Source: Isoetes taiwanensis
Lineage: Eukaryota > Streptophyta > Lycopodiopsida > Isoetales > Isoetaceae
Reading direction: 5' to 3'
Assembly: GCA_021234155.1 (NCBI GenBank)
Contig: JAJEKV010000092.1
Span: 2,180,561 to 2,244,560 of the forward strand
Length of the DNA: 64,000 nucleotides
Part shown: in pieces, positions 24,051 through 35,099 of the stretch
Numbering within the stretch: position 1 is the stretch's first letter
Layout: every line of letters starts with the position of its first letter
Notes under the pieces: model-generated
The model's input: only the letters and a program-made list of their open reading frames with translations
What the model was told of the DNA's origin: nothing
Database searches by the model: none
Position numbers and translations under genes: made by a program

Positions 24051-24329
24051 ACTGTTGCAGATTGTAGTTTATACAAATTCCTATATCTGGTTTCAACACC
24101 TATGAGCTGATTTGAGCTTTTCCTATATAAGAATGCTTGATTAGAAAAGAATTCAATGCGAAGGCCGAGATTTGCAAGTTGAGCCACACAAAAGAGGTTT
24201 TGCTCCAATCCCCAGGAATCCAAAGAACATTTGAGATTGATACAGTGCCTGACTCAGCAAGATTGATCTGTATATCGCCTCCTTGAGTGCAAACAAGGTG
24301 ATTGCCATTGCTGAAATGAACATGACTGG

Positions 24330-24620
24330 ATGCGAAAATGGCTTGAGTGCTTGAAAATATTTCTTGATGCCTGTCATATGTTGGGATGCTGCTGAATCAA
24401 TCCATCAGATATCATTGGAGTGCAGCTCATCAAAGAAAGTCATGAAGGCTTTTCCAGGGGCTAAGCTTTCTTGAGTAATTGTGCAACTAGCTTGTGCAGT
24501 ACCTGGGATTTTACCTTGAGCTACCTCAGCAATATACTTCTAATAATCTGCTTTTTTGTGACCATTTTTATTGCAATGTTCACACTTTAGGCTTTTTGAA
24601 TCAGAGGGTCCTGATGAATC
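24330..24620 (-). pseudogene. Copia zinc knuckle and protease fragment
   Basis: A CEHCNKNGHKKADY segment is the CCHC knuckle. It is followed by WIDSAASQHMTG, where DSAA stands for the DSGA active site of the aspartic protease. An in-frame stop precedes the WIDSAAS segment. Confidence 0.7.
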
Positions 24621-24858
24621 AACAACTCATTTGTCAGATGTTGACTTTTCTTTCTCCAACTTTTGAGTATAGAGAGCCATTTGGACATTTGATCCTTGCT
24701 GCTGCAATCGAGTTTCTTCCTGAAGAAGCTTGGCACCTACTTCTCATGTTAATGATGCTGGGGCGGTTTGATAGAACCATCATGACGTTTTCATAAGAGG
24801 GCTCAAACTTGCTAGCAGTGTGAGGCAATTCTGCTGATCTGTAAACGCTGAACACTTT

Positions 24859-25100
24859 TCATAGAGTTTCAGATGTCCTGCCTCTTAAAGTTAATCCATG
24901 ATGCCTTCTTGCGATATGGGTGCTCATGGATTCTCCTTCTTGCGATTTTGTGGCATAGAGCTGCTGCCGAAGCATGACCTGTGTTGCCAAACTTTTGCTC
25001 TCAAACATATTGAGAAGTTTGGTCCAACACTTATGAGTGTTGTGAGAAATCTTCAGTCTGTTCAGAATAGTAGTGTGAATGCTGCAAATTAACAAGGAAT
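24859..25100 (-). pseudogene. Copia gag fragment
   Basis: The frame reads LLNMFESKSLATQVMLRQQL and then EGESMSTHI, the typical UBN2/gag core of plant copia elements. The upstream part of gag is missing, cut by the LTR fragment at 25101. Confidence 0.75.
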
Positions 25101-25228
25101 TGTGACGTTCTCCTGAAATATATGCCATAAATACGTATATTTCTAGGCCATGTCACCATACAAGTCTACTATTATAACCTTGTAGACTATAATAGGTGGA
25201 AAAGGGAGCATGACTAAGTTATTCATAC
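25101..25228 (+). repeat. Start of a gypsy LTR (fragment)
   Basis: The sequence from TGTGACGTTCTCCTG to AAGTTATTCATA matches the first 125 bases of the LTR starting at 52425 with scattered differences. It stops abruptly at CAAGAAATTT. It is therefore a truncated LTR of the same family. Confidence 0.85.
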
Positions 25229-25788
25229 AAGAAATTTGTCACTGCGACCCGCTTGCATTGTATAATAATTCTATCTGGGAAGGTAATGGAGGAAGTTTTT
25301 TTTAAAACAAAAGCCATCTACCTCTGTATAAGCAACATAATTCCACACTCTCTCTCCCCTCAATAGCAGCAACCATTAGTCCTAATGGGTTGTTTAGCAT
25401 TATCACATTATTGCTTATACATTCTAGTACGTGGCCTTGTCTCGCCAAATCCTTAAGTCTGTATTTCTTCGTTTTTTGTCCCTCGCTCGTATCGACATCA
25501 TCATGTTCACTTCGTCATAATCATATCCCTTTCGGCTGATCTCCAAGCAAGTTAGTGCGATCATTAGTTTTTACTTCCTCGATTGTCCTCTTCTCTGTTC
25601 TTTTTTCTGACATGTTACCACAGCGCTATCGTTGTGGAATTCTTTCACAATGATTGTCTGATAACAAATAATTTCATTAGCAAACTATAAAACGAAATGC
25701 AACGAATTCCCCTCGTGCAAGTAAAAAAGGGATGGAGTTTTTAAGCTCAAGAAAACAGATGAAGTAATACAAATTATGTGTTATGTAG
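25229..25788. other. No gene recognised
   Basis: No protein-coding signature is visible. The region is AT-rich and lies just upstream of an MDH-like exon. Confidence 0.35.
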
Positions 25789-25790
25789 TA

Positions 25791-25873
25791 TTTGCTAGTG
25801 CTCTCTTTGCTAAATCATGTTTGAAAGGCCTGAATGGACCATGTGGAGTGGTGGAATGTTCCTTTGTTGTTAG
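25791..25873 (+). pseudogene. Mitochondrial-type malate dehydrogenase exon fragment
   Basis: The frame reads ALFAKSCLKGLNGPCGVVEC and then SFVV, which matches the segment of plant mitochondrial NAD-malate dehydrogenase around LFADACLKGLNG...VVECSFV. A GTAAAG donor follows and GTAG precedes it, so it looks like one exon. No other MDH exon is visible, and the next open segment at 26085 is unrelated, so I treat it as an isolated fragment. Confidence 0.5.
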
Positions 25874-26084
25874 GTAAAGTCAGCTGCCTATCTCATTGTC
25901 TATTTGTTTTCTTTTGCCGTTATTTTACCTTTTTCTTTAATATAAGTAGCAGATGGTGCCCTTTAATGGTTTGATTGATTGTGGATATAAATTTTGCAGT
26001 TGTAATGCAAGTTTTTGATATAATGTCCGAAATTATATTCCTAGTTTAAGGGAATTTCATCAACTAATGTACTTGAGTCTTGAA

Positions 26085-26214
26085 TTATGTTTGCAGTCAA
26101 GTCTCTGGATAATCTGATTTTCGATTCCTCATGGCATTGCGAACCCGTAGCTAGAGTTTCTTTAGAAGATTGTGACCGTGGTCTCTTCTTGCAGTTATTT
26201 TACGAGGTCCTAAC
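26085..26214 (+). other. Open frame interrupted by LINE A (left part)
   Basis: One frame reads KSLDNLIFDSSWHCEPVARV and runs open to the LINE A target duplication. Past LINE A it continues in the same frame from 40028, as VMLFCVEEGIDFVILLYNL, to a stop near 40157. The protein is unknown to me. A possible acceptor, TTTGCAG, at 26096 suggests an exon. LINE A may thus have landed in a coding exon, but this could be chance openness. Confidence 0.35.
26205..26214. repeat. Target-site duplication (left) of LINE A
   Basis: AGGTCCTAAC here is followed by the poly(T) tract of LINE A. The same ten bases occur at 40018-40027 on the other side of the element. Confidence 0.8.
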
Positions 26215-26236
26215 TTTTTTTTTTTTTTTTTTTTTT

Positions 26237-27059
26237 GAAAGTAAGAGTTGGTTTTATCATTAATTATGAAATCTCAAAATACATAGCAGAGGTATGCTTT
26301 TAGGAAAAGCATATCAAAATTATAGTCAAATCCAGCAATTGATAACAGAGTGTAAAATAAAGTCTGCACTTTAAGGAAGAAGGTCGATCAGCAGCCACCC
26401 GTAGGAGGATGAATTGGAAGTAGGTAAATAGTAAGTCGCTTTTCCGGAACTGAACCGATTTCAACGAGCAGAACAAGATTGTTGAGGATTCTCGAAAGAT
26501 TATGAACCTGCCAAAAATGTAATCCACCAAAAGAGTAAACCAGAACTAAATTAGATAAAAGCCAGTATATGCTTCTTAGTTTGAAGGCCAAATGGACAGG
26601 GATTTCAGCAATGATCTGAGAAGTAAGAGTTGAAGTAGGCATTAAAGGCATCTGTGGAGCCAAAGAAGTATTGATCAAGGGGCCAATTATTGTAGTAACA
26701 GAGTCGGAACATATCCCTGTCCTCCAGAAGAATTAGCAATGATCCATATAGATCAGCCAGTAACCCCCAGTAACTTATGGCTGTAGTACAGTGTTCTGTA
26801 TCTTGAGAGCTGAGCTTCTGTGAGAATTCGATTATTGGCTGACAGGAATTTCCACAAGCAATGGATTTGGATGACCTCCCTGCAGAATATACTTGCCCAC
26901 AAATCTTCACTTTCCTTCTTGTAACTCATATGTCCTCTTTTCATCAGGAATGACTCCATTGAAGTGGCAATGTCATTTTTCATGACTTGATCCCGAGATC
27001 TCTGACTGAAAGGTGAGTTGCTGGTATCAAATTTATTGCTTCCTTCTCCTCGTAAGAAA
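26237..27059 (-). other. 3' untranslated region of LINE A
   Basis: This segment lies between the ORF2 stop codon and the poly(A) tail of LINE A. It shows no coding signature. Confidence 0.7.
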
Positions 27060-30000
27060 TTAAGATACTCTAGGATCATCAGAAAGAAATAAGTTAGAGT
27101 CCACAACATTTAGATTGGAAGCAAACAAATCATAGTGACCCCTATACAAACCATAGTCTTCCCATTTCCTGTCAAAATTAGCTCCAAATTTCTTTTTATG
27201 TGCTGTAGCAATAGTCTCAAAATCAAACTGAAAGTGCAATTTTATCCAGAAGATGGACACATTGTTTTTACCATATAACACCCGATTCCTTGCTTTCCAA
27301 ATGTTCCAAAGGGCAATATTAATAATTGTATTGACAAATTTATCATCATGATTCATAAGGGACATAAGATCCCCATTAATTTCAATCCCAAATTTGTCAG
27401 AGAACCAAGACCAGAAACCATTTAGGGTGCTACAAATGAAAATATGGCACATGTCCTCAGGCCTATTACAAGCTAAAGGGCAATTAGCAGAAATATTAGG
27501 GTTTCTTCTGGACATGGAGACCAGATTGTTTAGACTGCCATTAGCAATGAGCCAAATGAAATATGAGACTTTTGGAGGACAATAAGAATGCCAAACCTTA
27601 TGAAATAATTTTTTAAGCTGATCATAAGTAATAGACCATTTCAGCATAGCTTTACACCCATCAATGTTGGAAGTCATGGCATTGTAAACATTTTTCACTT
27701 TGTAATCCCCTTTTTCATTTACCCTCCAGTCACTTTTTCCAGAGTTGACAGATAAGTTTGAGAGGAAGGGTTTGATGATAGAATAAATTTTCTTATCAGA
27801 AGAGGTGCCTCTAATAATACCTTTCAATCTAGTCCAAGAAATGATTCTACCACATACAAACATGTCTCTGATATAAACTAAACCAGCCTCATGCCATTTC
27901 TTATAAATTCTGGGGTGCTTGATAGCAAGAACAGGAGAATTTTGCTCAGTCATGATGGGGTTCCAGAAGATTGGAACATCAGAATGTAGCTCTTCTCTTT
28001 TAATGAAATGGAAATTAGGAGAGATAGCATTCCAAGCCTTGATGAGATTATGCATAAGAGGGGAAATGCTGGGACCTGGTTTCAGCTGATTGAAAGCAGA
28101 ATGAGGAAGCAGATGATGGATTGAGGGGTGACCACAAGGGTGACTTAGAGATATCCAATACCTGATAAAGATATAAGCAGGAGATTGATTCCCATGTATT
28201 GCTTTCCAAATGAGCTTGCCAGCAAGAGATTGAGCTTGGATAAAAAGATTCTTGCAACCTAAAACTCCAGAGACTTTAGACTTGCATATGGAATTCCAAT
28301 TAACCAGATGACTTCCCTTCCAGATGAAATTCCTAATTATCTTCTCAAGCTCCAAATAAACATATTTGGGAGCTACTAGAGCTGTGGAAAAGTAGACATG
28401 AGAACTGGCAAGAACAACATTGGCAATGATAGTTCTACCTGCAAGAGAGAGATAATTTCCATAATTGTTCAACTTCTTTTTGATTCTCGAAATAATAGGA
28501 TCCCAGAGACCTTTGATGCTATGGTTCAAAGCTATAGGCAATCCCAGTAATTTAGTTGCCTGATTAGTAGGAAGGACATTGATACCAGCTAGAACTGGAG
28601 TACTGAGGTCACCAATGATCATACTTTTACACAAATTCAATTGGATACCAGAGGCAGCAGAAAATTGTCTTAAGATCTTAAGAAAAAGATTGATATTTTG
28701 AAGATCAGCATCCAGGAAGGAGAAGGTATCATCAGCATATTGGAGAATGGATATACTATCATCAGAATTTGGAAGTTTTAAACCTTTCAACTGAGCAGTA
28801 TTCTGATAATGCAGAGTGACCTTGGTTAAAAGTTCAGCAGCCACAAGAAAAAGATAAGGAGCTAGAGGACATCCTTGTCTAACTCCACAAGAGAGAGGAA
28901 AGAAGCCAGAGGGGACACCATTGATGAGAACAGCAGAATTGGACCTAGAGTTTAAACCATGTATTAGATTCATGAGTTTGGGATGAAAGCCTATTTTAGA
29001 CATGGCAAAATCCAAGAAATCCCACCTCACAGAATCAAAGGCTCTTTTAAAATCCAGCTTGAGAAGAATACAGTTTTGATGCGAGATTTTGTTCCAGTGC
29101 AGACCTTCCATAGCAGCCACATAATTATCCAAGATATATCTATTTGGAAGGAAAGCTGATTGATTTTGACTAATATTCCTTTGAAGGAAGCTTTTGATTC
29201 TCAGGGCAATGATCTTAGCACAGAGCTTGTAAGTGGTGTTAGTGAGAGAGATGGGTCTCCAGTCCTGAAACTTGGAAGGATGATCAGCTTTAGGAATCAA
29301 AGAGATAAAGCCACTGGAAATTGAAGGATGCAAATGATTATCATTCCAGAAGGCATGGACAAGGGAGATAACATCAGTTTTGAGTATATCCCAGAACTTA
29401 ATGTAAAATTCTGCAGGAAGGCCATCTGGCCCAGGAGATTTGCCTTTGCTGAAGGAATTTAGAATCTCATAAATCTCATTGTGAGATGGAATGGCAGTAA
29501 TAGCATCATCCATGATTTCACTAGGCTCAAGAAGAATAGAATCCACAGTGGAGATAAACTCATTGGCTTCTGAGGCCATGTTGGGGTCAATTGGCTTGTC
29601 ACTAAAGATATCCATATATCTGCTCTTGAAGAAATTTGCAATTTCAGAATGAGTACTATAATTGTTACCCTGATCATCAAAAGTCTCAGCAATGGAGTTT
29701 CTAAGAACCCTACTCTTGGCAACCCTGAAGAAGAATTTTGAGGAGCCAGAGTCCATGTCATTAGTATACTTAATTTTACATCTAATAGCTGAGCCCTTAG
29801 CTTCCATCTCCTCAATATTCTTAATTCTTCTCTCTAAAATTTCCTCACCTACATGAAGATTATAATTAGAAGGATCATTCTGAATAAGAGACCTAATATC
29901 CTTCATATACACTAGGAGCTGGTTTTTTTCCTTACTTCTCTCCTCCTTGATAATTTTAGACCAGTTTTTAATCCACCCTTTGATTTGTTTGATCTTGGAG

Positions 30001-30443
30001 TAAAAACATTTCATAGAGGGCATTTGATTACCAGCAACCACATTTGAATTATTGGAGAGAGTCTCATAAAAGGATCTGAATTGAGAGCAAAATTTCTCAT
30101 TCTCCAGCAGAGAGAAATTGAACTTGTAAGGCGTGCTTCCTTCTCTTTTAATGTTGATGACATGAGAGGTATGAAGGAACTGAGGCTGATGATCAGAAAT
30201 GGAAGTTCCTTCATCACTTGTAACATAGCTATTGTCCCAGAAGGCTGCAGAAGGGTTGGAGACATAAAATCTGTCCAGAGTGCAGAAAACTCTTGCTTTA
30301 TCCTTTTGTTTGTTCGACCAAGTGTAGGTGGCAGTAGAGGAGGGGATATAGATCAGATTATTATCAGCAATAAGAGTATCCCAATTCTCCCTTTCAGTTC
30401 TGGACATATTGATTTTATTTCCCAGTTTAAGATCCCAAGATGG
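27060..30443 (-). CDS. LINE A ORF2, C-terminal part (end of endonuclease, RT, zinc-binding region)
   Basis: This is an open frame of 1127 codons from the insertion point to the stop. It begins with the endonuclease end: WDLKLGNKINM, TYTWSNKQKDKARVFCTLDR and SISDHQPQF, containing the SDH active-site block. The reverse transcriptase follows: GKSPGPDGLPAEFY, then FISLIPKADHPSKFQDWRPI, KLDFKRAFDSV, GVRQGCPLAPYLF and YADDTFSFL with the catalytic Asp pair. After that come LSLAGRTIIAN, the thumb, and the cysteine cluster CPLACNRPEDMCHIFIC. The protein makes and inserts cDNA by target-primed reverse transcription. All catalytic motifs are present. The N-terminal 144 codons lie at 36399-36830, beyond the nested element. 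Confidence 0.95.
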   Translation of the reverse strand, partial: PSWDLKLGNKINMSRTERENWDTLIADNNLIYIPSSTATYTWSNKQKDKARVFCTLDRFYVSNPSAAFWDNSYVTSDEGTSISDHQPQFLHTSHVINIKREGSTPYKFNFSLLENEKFCSQFRSFYETLSNNSNVVAGNQMPSMKCFYSKIKQIKGWIKNWSKIIKEERSKEKNQLLVYMKDIRSLIQNDPSNYNLHVGEEILERRIKNIEEMEAKGSAIRCKIKYTNDMDSGSSKFFFRVAKSRVLRNSIAETFDDQGNNYSTHSEIANFFKSRYMDIFSDKPIDPNMASEANEFISTVDSILLEPSEIMDDAITAIPSHNEIYEILNSFSKGKSPGPDGLPAEFYIKFWDILKTDVISLVHAFWNDNHLHPSISSGFISLIPKADHPSKFQDWRPISLTNTTYKLCAKIIALRIKSFLQRNISQNQSAFLPNRYILDNYVAAMEGLHWNKISHQNCILLKLDFKRAFDSVRWDFLDFAMSKIGFHPKLMNLIHGLNSRSNSAVLINGVPSGFFPLSCGVRQGCPLAPYLFLVAAELLTKVTLHYQNTAQLKGLKLPNSDDSISILQYADDTFSFLDADLQNINLFLKILRQFSAASGIQLNLCKSMIIGDLSTPVLAGINVLPTNQATKLLGLPIALNHSIKGLWDPIISRIKKKLNNYGNYLSLAGRTIIANVVLASSHVYFSTALVAPKYVYLELEKIIRNFIWKGSHLVNWNSICKSKVSGVLGCKNLFIQAQSLAGKLIWKAIHGNQSPAYIFIRYWISLSHPCGHPSIHHLLPHSAFNQLKPGPSISPLMHNLIKAWNAISPNFHFIKREELHSDVPIFWNPIMTEQNSPVLAIKHPRIYKKWHEAGLVYIRDMFVCGRIISWTRLKGIIRGTSSDKKIYSIIKPFLSNLSVNSGKSDWRVNEKGDYKVKNVYNAMTSNIDGCKAMLKWSITYDQLKKLFHKVWHSYCPPKVSYFIWLIANGSLNNLVSMSRRNPNISANCPLACNRPEDMCHIFICSTLNGFWSWFSDKFGIEINGDLMSLMNHDDKFVNTIINIALWNIWKARNRVLYGKNNVSIFWIKLHFQFDFETIATAHKKKFGANFDRKWEDYGLYRGHYDLFASNLNVVDSNLFLSDDPRVS

Positions 30444-30447
30444 AGTA
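30444..30447. repeat. AGTA target-site duplication (left) of nested TIR element
   Basis: AGTA precedes the left terminus AACAAGATTGC and recurs at 36399-36402 after the right terminus. Deleting one copy plus the element rejoins the endonuclease frame exactly. Confidence 0.85.
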
Positions 30448-30472
30448 AACAAGATTGCAAATTAAACGGGAG
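30448..30472 (+). repeat. Left terminal inverted repeat of nested element
   Basis: Starts AACAAGATTGCAAATT and ends AAACGGGAG. It matches the reverse complement of 36374-36398 at 22 of 25 positions. Confidence 0.9.
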
Positions 30473-30491
30473 TGTTGCAGCACTCCCGTTT
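30464..30491. repeat. Terminal hairpin of nested element
   Basis: AAACGGGAGTG and CACTCCCGTTT form a perfect 11-bp inverted repeat around a 6-base loop, TTGCAG, overlapping the left terminal repeat. The right end instead has AAACGGGAG twice in the same direction. Confidence 0.85.
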
Positions 30492-30958
30492 CAAAGATTC
30501 CCTTTAAAAACACACCATGGTCTTAAAATTGGCCTTTTTTGGATAAACTTGAAAATTTCAGAAGGTTCAATTTTTTTTCCCCCTCATTTTGGCCCCTCAT
30601 TAAGTGACAAGTTTGTTTTTTGCAAAGAAACACCCTTAAAAATGGCAAAATGTAGACATGTATACATAATCTCTGAAAGTGAGATATTAAAAGCATCAAA
30701 ATAGAGAAGAAAAAATAATTATTATTTCTTTAAAAAATTTCAGTACATTAATTTGGCACCCTCCAAATTCGGTGCATATTGAACAATACGCTTATCAGAC
30801 ATTGCAACTGGGTATCTGTCCTAAGTCTCCACGTTTAGCTGTTCCATCAAACATGTTTGACATGTTCTGACGATCTATTGGCTGAATAAAAAACAAGAAA
30901 ATAATCAAGTAAACAAATGAACACTAGGGCACAAAAAACAAAAAATGTAAAAAGAAAA

Positions 30959-31139
30959 GTGTATTCTGGAATACACTTTTGCTTTTCTAGAAAAGACACA
31001 TGTATTCCAGAATACACTTTGGATTTTCAAAGAAAGCAAAAGTGTATTCCGGAATACACTTTTAATTTCCTAAGAAAGCAAATGCGTATTCTGGAATACA
31101 CCTTTGCTTTCTAAGAAATCAAATATGTATTCTGGAACA
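30959..31139. repeat. Left array of 18-bp palindromes, about 41.5-bp spacing
   Basis: The palindrome GTGTATTCTGGAATACAC and close variants start at 30959, 31000, 31042, 31084 and, partly decayed, 31125. The spacing is 41, 42, 42 and 41 bp. The linkers are A/T-rich and often AAGAAAGCAAA-like. A matching array is present near the other end of the element. The likely role is as binding sites for the transposase of the autonomous partner. Confidence 0.9.
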
Positions 31140-32624
31140 ACATGTTGCCTATATGTTAAGGTTTAGAGCACCCCACAACTGTTAAAATTGTCATCCTGCA
31201 TTCTGAAATCTTTGAAGAATGGATGGAGACTTGATGTGAATCTGAGATATTCAAAAGTGTGAACCTGAAGAAAATGTAGTAGTGGCCATTGACAAACAAT
31301 CATGATGCAAACGAAGTATGATTTGTCCATCATCTGTGGCCTAGCCTAGTGGCCATTGACAAGCAATCAATCACCAAGGTAGTATTTCTTCAATACATAT
31401 TAAAGCCTTCAACCAAGGATGAAGCTTCCTTCATTTTGCTTCGATGATTAATATCTTTGATGCCATTGACCGAGCTTTTGCTTCGGGTAATTGTTGTTAT
31501 TTTAAGGATTTAACTGGGTAAATTAAGTAATGATAGAAAACCCAATTTTACATGGTAGTTGTCAATTAAGCAATGACAGGAAACACAGTTTTATATGGTA
31601 GTTGAAGTGTACATCTCACATGATCATTTACAAGTAGTCTCCACTAAGTAGTAGATTAATATTTTGCAAGGAGAAAAAATAATATTGTCAGTCACGAGTT
31701 TTATCTAGTTTGAAAGATCCCAAATTCTCAAGCCACGATCGACATGTGTTTTTCCTGCAGATTGAGAATATGGTATCGACTTAAGAGTGTGGTGTGTACA
31801 TGTCATAGAAGGCCCCAAATACTCAGCATCTGCCTATTAAGGTCCCCAAAAGATCCTTTGGGGTTAGTTCAATGGTGTGGGGTTTTTGCTATATTTTTTT
31901 TTTTTTTTTTTTTTGGGTTATGGCACTTCTTTGGCAAACATATGGGCGTGACATGCAATGCCAATTGGGACCCGAAGTTATGGGTTGCTTTTGTTTGGCG
32001 AACAAGAGGCTTTCTCGGACGCAGACTGGTGGCTGCAAGCTGAAGATAGATAAATTCTTTGCTACTATTGCTTCAATTTAAAGATTTAACTTCTTTAACT
32101 TTAATGTGAACAATTGTTAAAGTATTCTAGAGCCATGATATATTTCATTAGCAAACCTGCTGGATGTTCTCTAATTGCACCCAGCATCATTCATGGAAAA
32201 TGGGAGTAATAAAAACCTGAGAATGCACACGTTTTAGAGAGATCTCAAAGAGTACTAACTAGTTGCAACGTCCCTCCAACTATCAATGATAAATTAAGCC
32301 CTGTTACAAAAGCAAGCTTCAATGCACAGCAAACAGCCATCTTGCACTATTATTTAAAAGCCACACAGCATCAATATATCTATGAAATATGCAGAAAAGC
32401 CAAACATCTAGATCTAATCTCTATACTAACAAATGGGGTTGCAAGGCCAAAGATATCCAAAAAGCTTTACTGACGTAGAATCAATCAAGTAATCTGATCT
32501 CAGCTAATCTAAGCAAATCACCATGTCTTCTGCTGGTTCAACTGCTGGACACTTTGAATAACCATGTAGAGTACGTTCAACCCTCTGTGAATATCCTGTA
32601 ACAAGATTCTTAAGCTGCACCAGA

Positions 32625-32732
<108 letters not shown>

Positions 32733-32982
32733 CTCCCACATGCTCCAAAAATTTTTGGGAGAGAGCATGAGAGAGGGCGAGAGGGGGGAGAGAGAGGTGA
32801 GAGTGGGAAAAACCCACTCTCACCTTTTCGTGTGTGAGAGAGGATTTATGGCTTAACTGGGCCACAGACCATTTCCCATTGACCGACACCAGTTAAGCCC
32901 TTTTCCCTTCTATTTTTTGCGGGCAGGGTCCCTTCTATTTTTTGCAAAGGAGGCCATGGCATTTCGAGCACATCTGGGCAGG

Positions 32983-33082
32983 GCAGGGCACTGGGCAACT
33001 ACGGCGGCTACGGCTATGGATATGAAAAATTCGTGCAGGGCAGGGCACTGGGCAACTACGGCGGCTACGGCTATGGATATGT
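32983..33082. repeat. Two copies of a 43-bp unit, 57-bp period
   Basis: The unit beginning GCAGGGCACTGGGCAACT occurs at 32983 and 33040 without visible change. Read forward it would encode NYGGYGYGY, a glycine/tyrosine-rich motif, but no continuous gene surrounds it. Confidence 0.85.
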
Positions 33083-33089
33083 ATGGAGC

Positions 33090-34290
33090 AGTAAACACAT
33101 GAACCCAGGTATTGTGCAATCTGGTACAGAGAATCCGGCAATTTGAAGGTAGAATCCGGCAATTTGAGGGCAGGGTAGAGCAGTGCATGGCATTGTATTC
33201 ACAGATCTGGTTCTGAATTGAAAGTTCTACATAAAATAAATCTTGAAGAAGAGGGCGAGCACGATCTCCAACAGGTGGGCTTATGATATATGGCTCAGCA
33301 GTTGGCCACGCTTCCGGATATAGCTAAATCTATGGCTTCCGAATTTGGCTTCTATTGCAGATTTGGCTTCTATAAGCCAGGAACTTTTTCCTGCAAGCTT
33401 GTCGGATCACGCCCAGCTTTTTCCCAGCAGAGTATCGTTTTTGAATCACAGTGGAGTAAAACATAACGACACTCTTTTGCCCTCTTCAAGGTGGCCTCCT
33501 TCGATCAAACTGTTGGGGGGTTCTTGAGTATCAGACTTCTTACATGATTTATGATTCTTTTAGATGGGCTTCAAGGCTGCAAATCGTGGAAACGGCTTCG
33601 AGGCTATAGAGTTGCAGAAACAGGACCTCAGCTCTTAAGCAAGTAGGCTGATGCTCACACAACTGCGGAATCAAGGCTTCAATAGAGGCCCATACAAGGA
33701 TATTAAGCTTCTACCATATCCAAATCCGGGTTGCTTCTTATTTGATGTGAAAACTTGGAAAACGTGGGATTCAAGCTCTAATCATAGAGAAATGGGCTAC
33801 AAAGAGAGGATGCCTGTGATGCATAGATGAGATTAAACCCACAAAAAGTTTCTTATTTCAATCAGCTATATGTTTTCTTATATGAATTGATGCAGCAACA
33901 AGGATCCTCTGCTTTCAGTTCGAATAGAATGACAGAGCTTGAAAAGCTCGGATATAAATTTAGAGCTTGAAAACAGAGCTTGAATATGGATTTAGATCGG
34001 ATACCAATAACAGAGCTAAGGCATGATTAACAGAGCTCTGGTCATCGGATCAAAAGGCAACACGCTTGTCCCTTATTTTTCCCTGCTTGTCCCTTATTTT
34101 CCCCCTTCTTAAGCCTGCCCGCGCCTGCCCGCATACGTCTGTAGAAATAAAATGCTAACTAAGGGGGGGTTAAGCCTCGAGAGATTATTAGAGATTATTA
34201 TCTCTCATGCCTCTCTCATGAAATACGTACAAATTTTATCTCTCGCCGTATAGCACGAGAGATAAAATATTTGCATGCATGTGGGAAACC
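33090..34290. other. Interior of nested element; no gene recognised
   Basis: No domain is seen in either strand. Words such as AGAATCCGGCAATTTGA (33127-33170), TGGCTTCTAT (33340-33375) and CTTGTCCCTTATTTT (34067-34100) are each repeated locally. Confidence 0.4.
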
Positions 34291-34457
<167 letters not shown>

Positions 34458-34743
34458 AATGTCTGAAGTGTTGCCAAATTTGTGATAGCAACAGGTATTC
34501 AATTTCTATCAAATTTATTCATCCCTATGGCCCTGTTAAGTGTAAAGGTGATGAATTTATAAATTGTCCTTGAGTTTCTATTAAAAAAAAGTTAGTCAAA
34601 CACTTACAATAATTGAATACTTTGTAGACTTGAAATGTTCACAAATGTTCCAGTAAAGCTGTTATTCCTTAGGTGGCTGCATAAACAGAACATATATACA
34701 TGAACATAGGCACGTGAGGTCAAGTCTACAGCATGAACCCTCC

Positions 34744-34957
34744 TTACAGTTCTATGAGATGGGAGAGCTTGCTAATGGCTGAAGGAATGGAACCACTGAA
34801 CATATTGTTGTCCAGCCGCCTGGAAAAGGACTGGCATAGATTAGTAACATACTAGAGGCTTTGCCGGTCAAGAAAATTGTCCACAAAGCATTACATTATT
34901 AGTAATTTAGAGAAGTTGCCAGTTTCTGCCAGATAAAGAGTTGCCATCCACCAACCT
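34744..34957 (-). pseudogene. Captured leucine-rich repeat gene fragment
   Basis: On the minus strand, 34820 to 34744 reads RLDNNMFSGSIPSAISKLSH followed by LIEL, and then a GTAAGG donor at the position where plant LRR exons end. Upstream, 34957 to 34915 reads LVDGNSLSG after an AG acceptor, a second repeat exon. The pattern resembles the one-repeat-per-exon layout of plant LRR receptor kinases. Kinase and membrane parts are absent. Keeping the splice junctions implies capture of genomic DNA and not of mRNA. Confidence 0.65.
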
Positions 34958-35099
34958 GATTAATTATGGCAAAAAATAGATCAATCCAACATATTTGACA
35001 CCGTTGAATTTCAAACTGCTTAAGTAACTGCCTCGACTCTGGTACTAACTTGATTGACCTACAAGAGCTTTCCTTTTCACACTTGATGGTTGGATAAAC

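Larger units (their letters stand above)
22416..25100 (-). mobile_element. Ty1/copia retrotransposon relic
   Basis: Read on the minus strand from 25128 down, the order is gag, zinc knuckle, protease, integrase, RT, which is the copia order. No LTR is visible at either end and the RT stops after its N-terminal third near LINE D. The frames are broken by several stops and shifts. The left end of an LTR of another family starts at 25101. Confidence 0.85.

Noticed and set aside
30959-31139. CRISPR-like array
   Set aside because: The repeats are palindromic with similar A/T-rich linkers, not unique spacers, and the DNA is plant nuclear.
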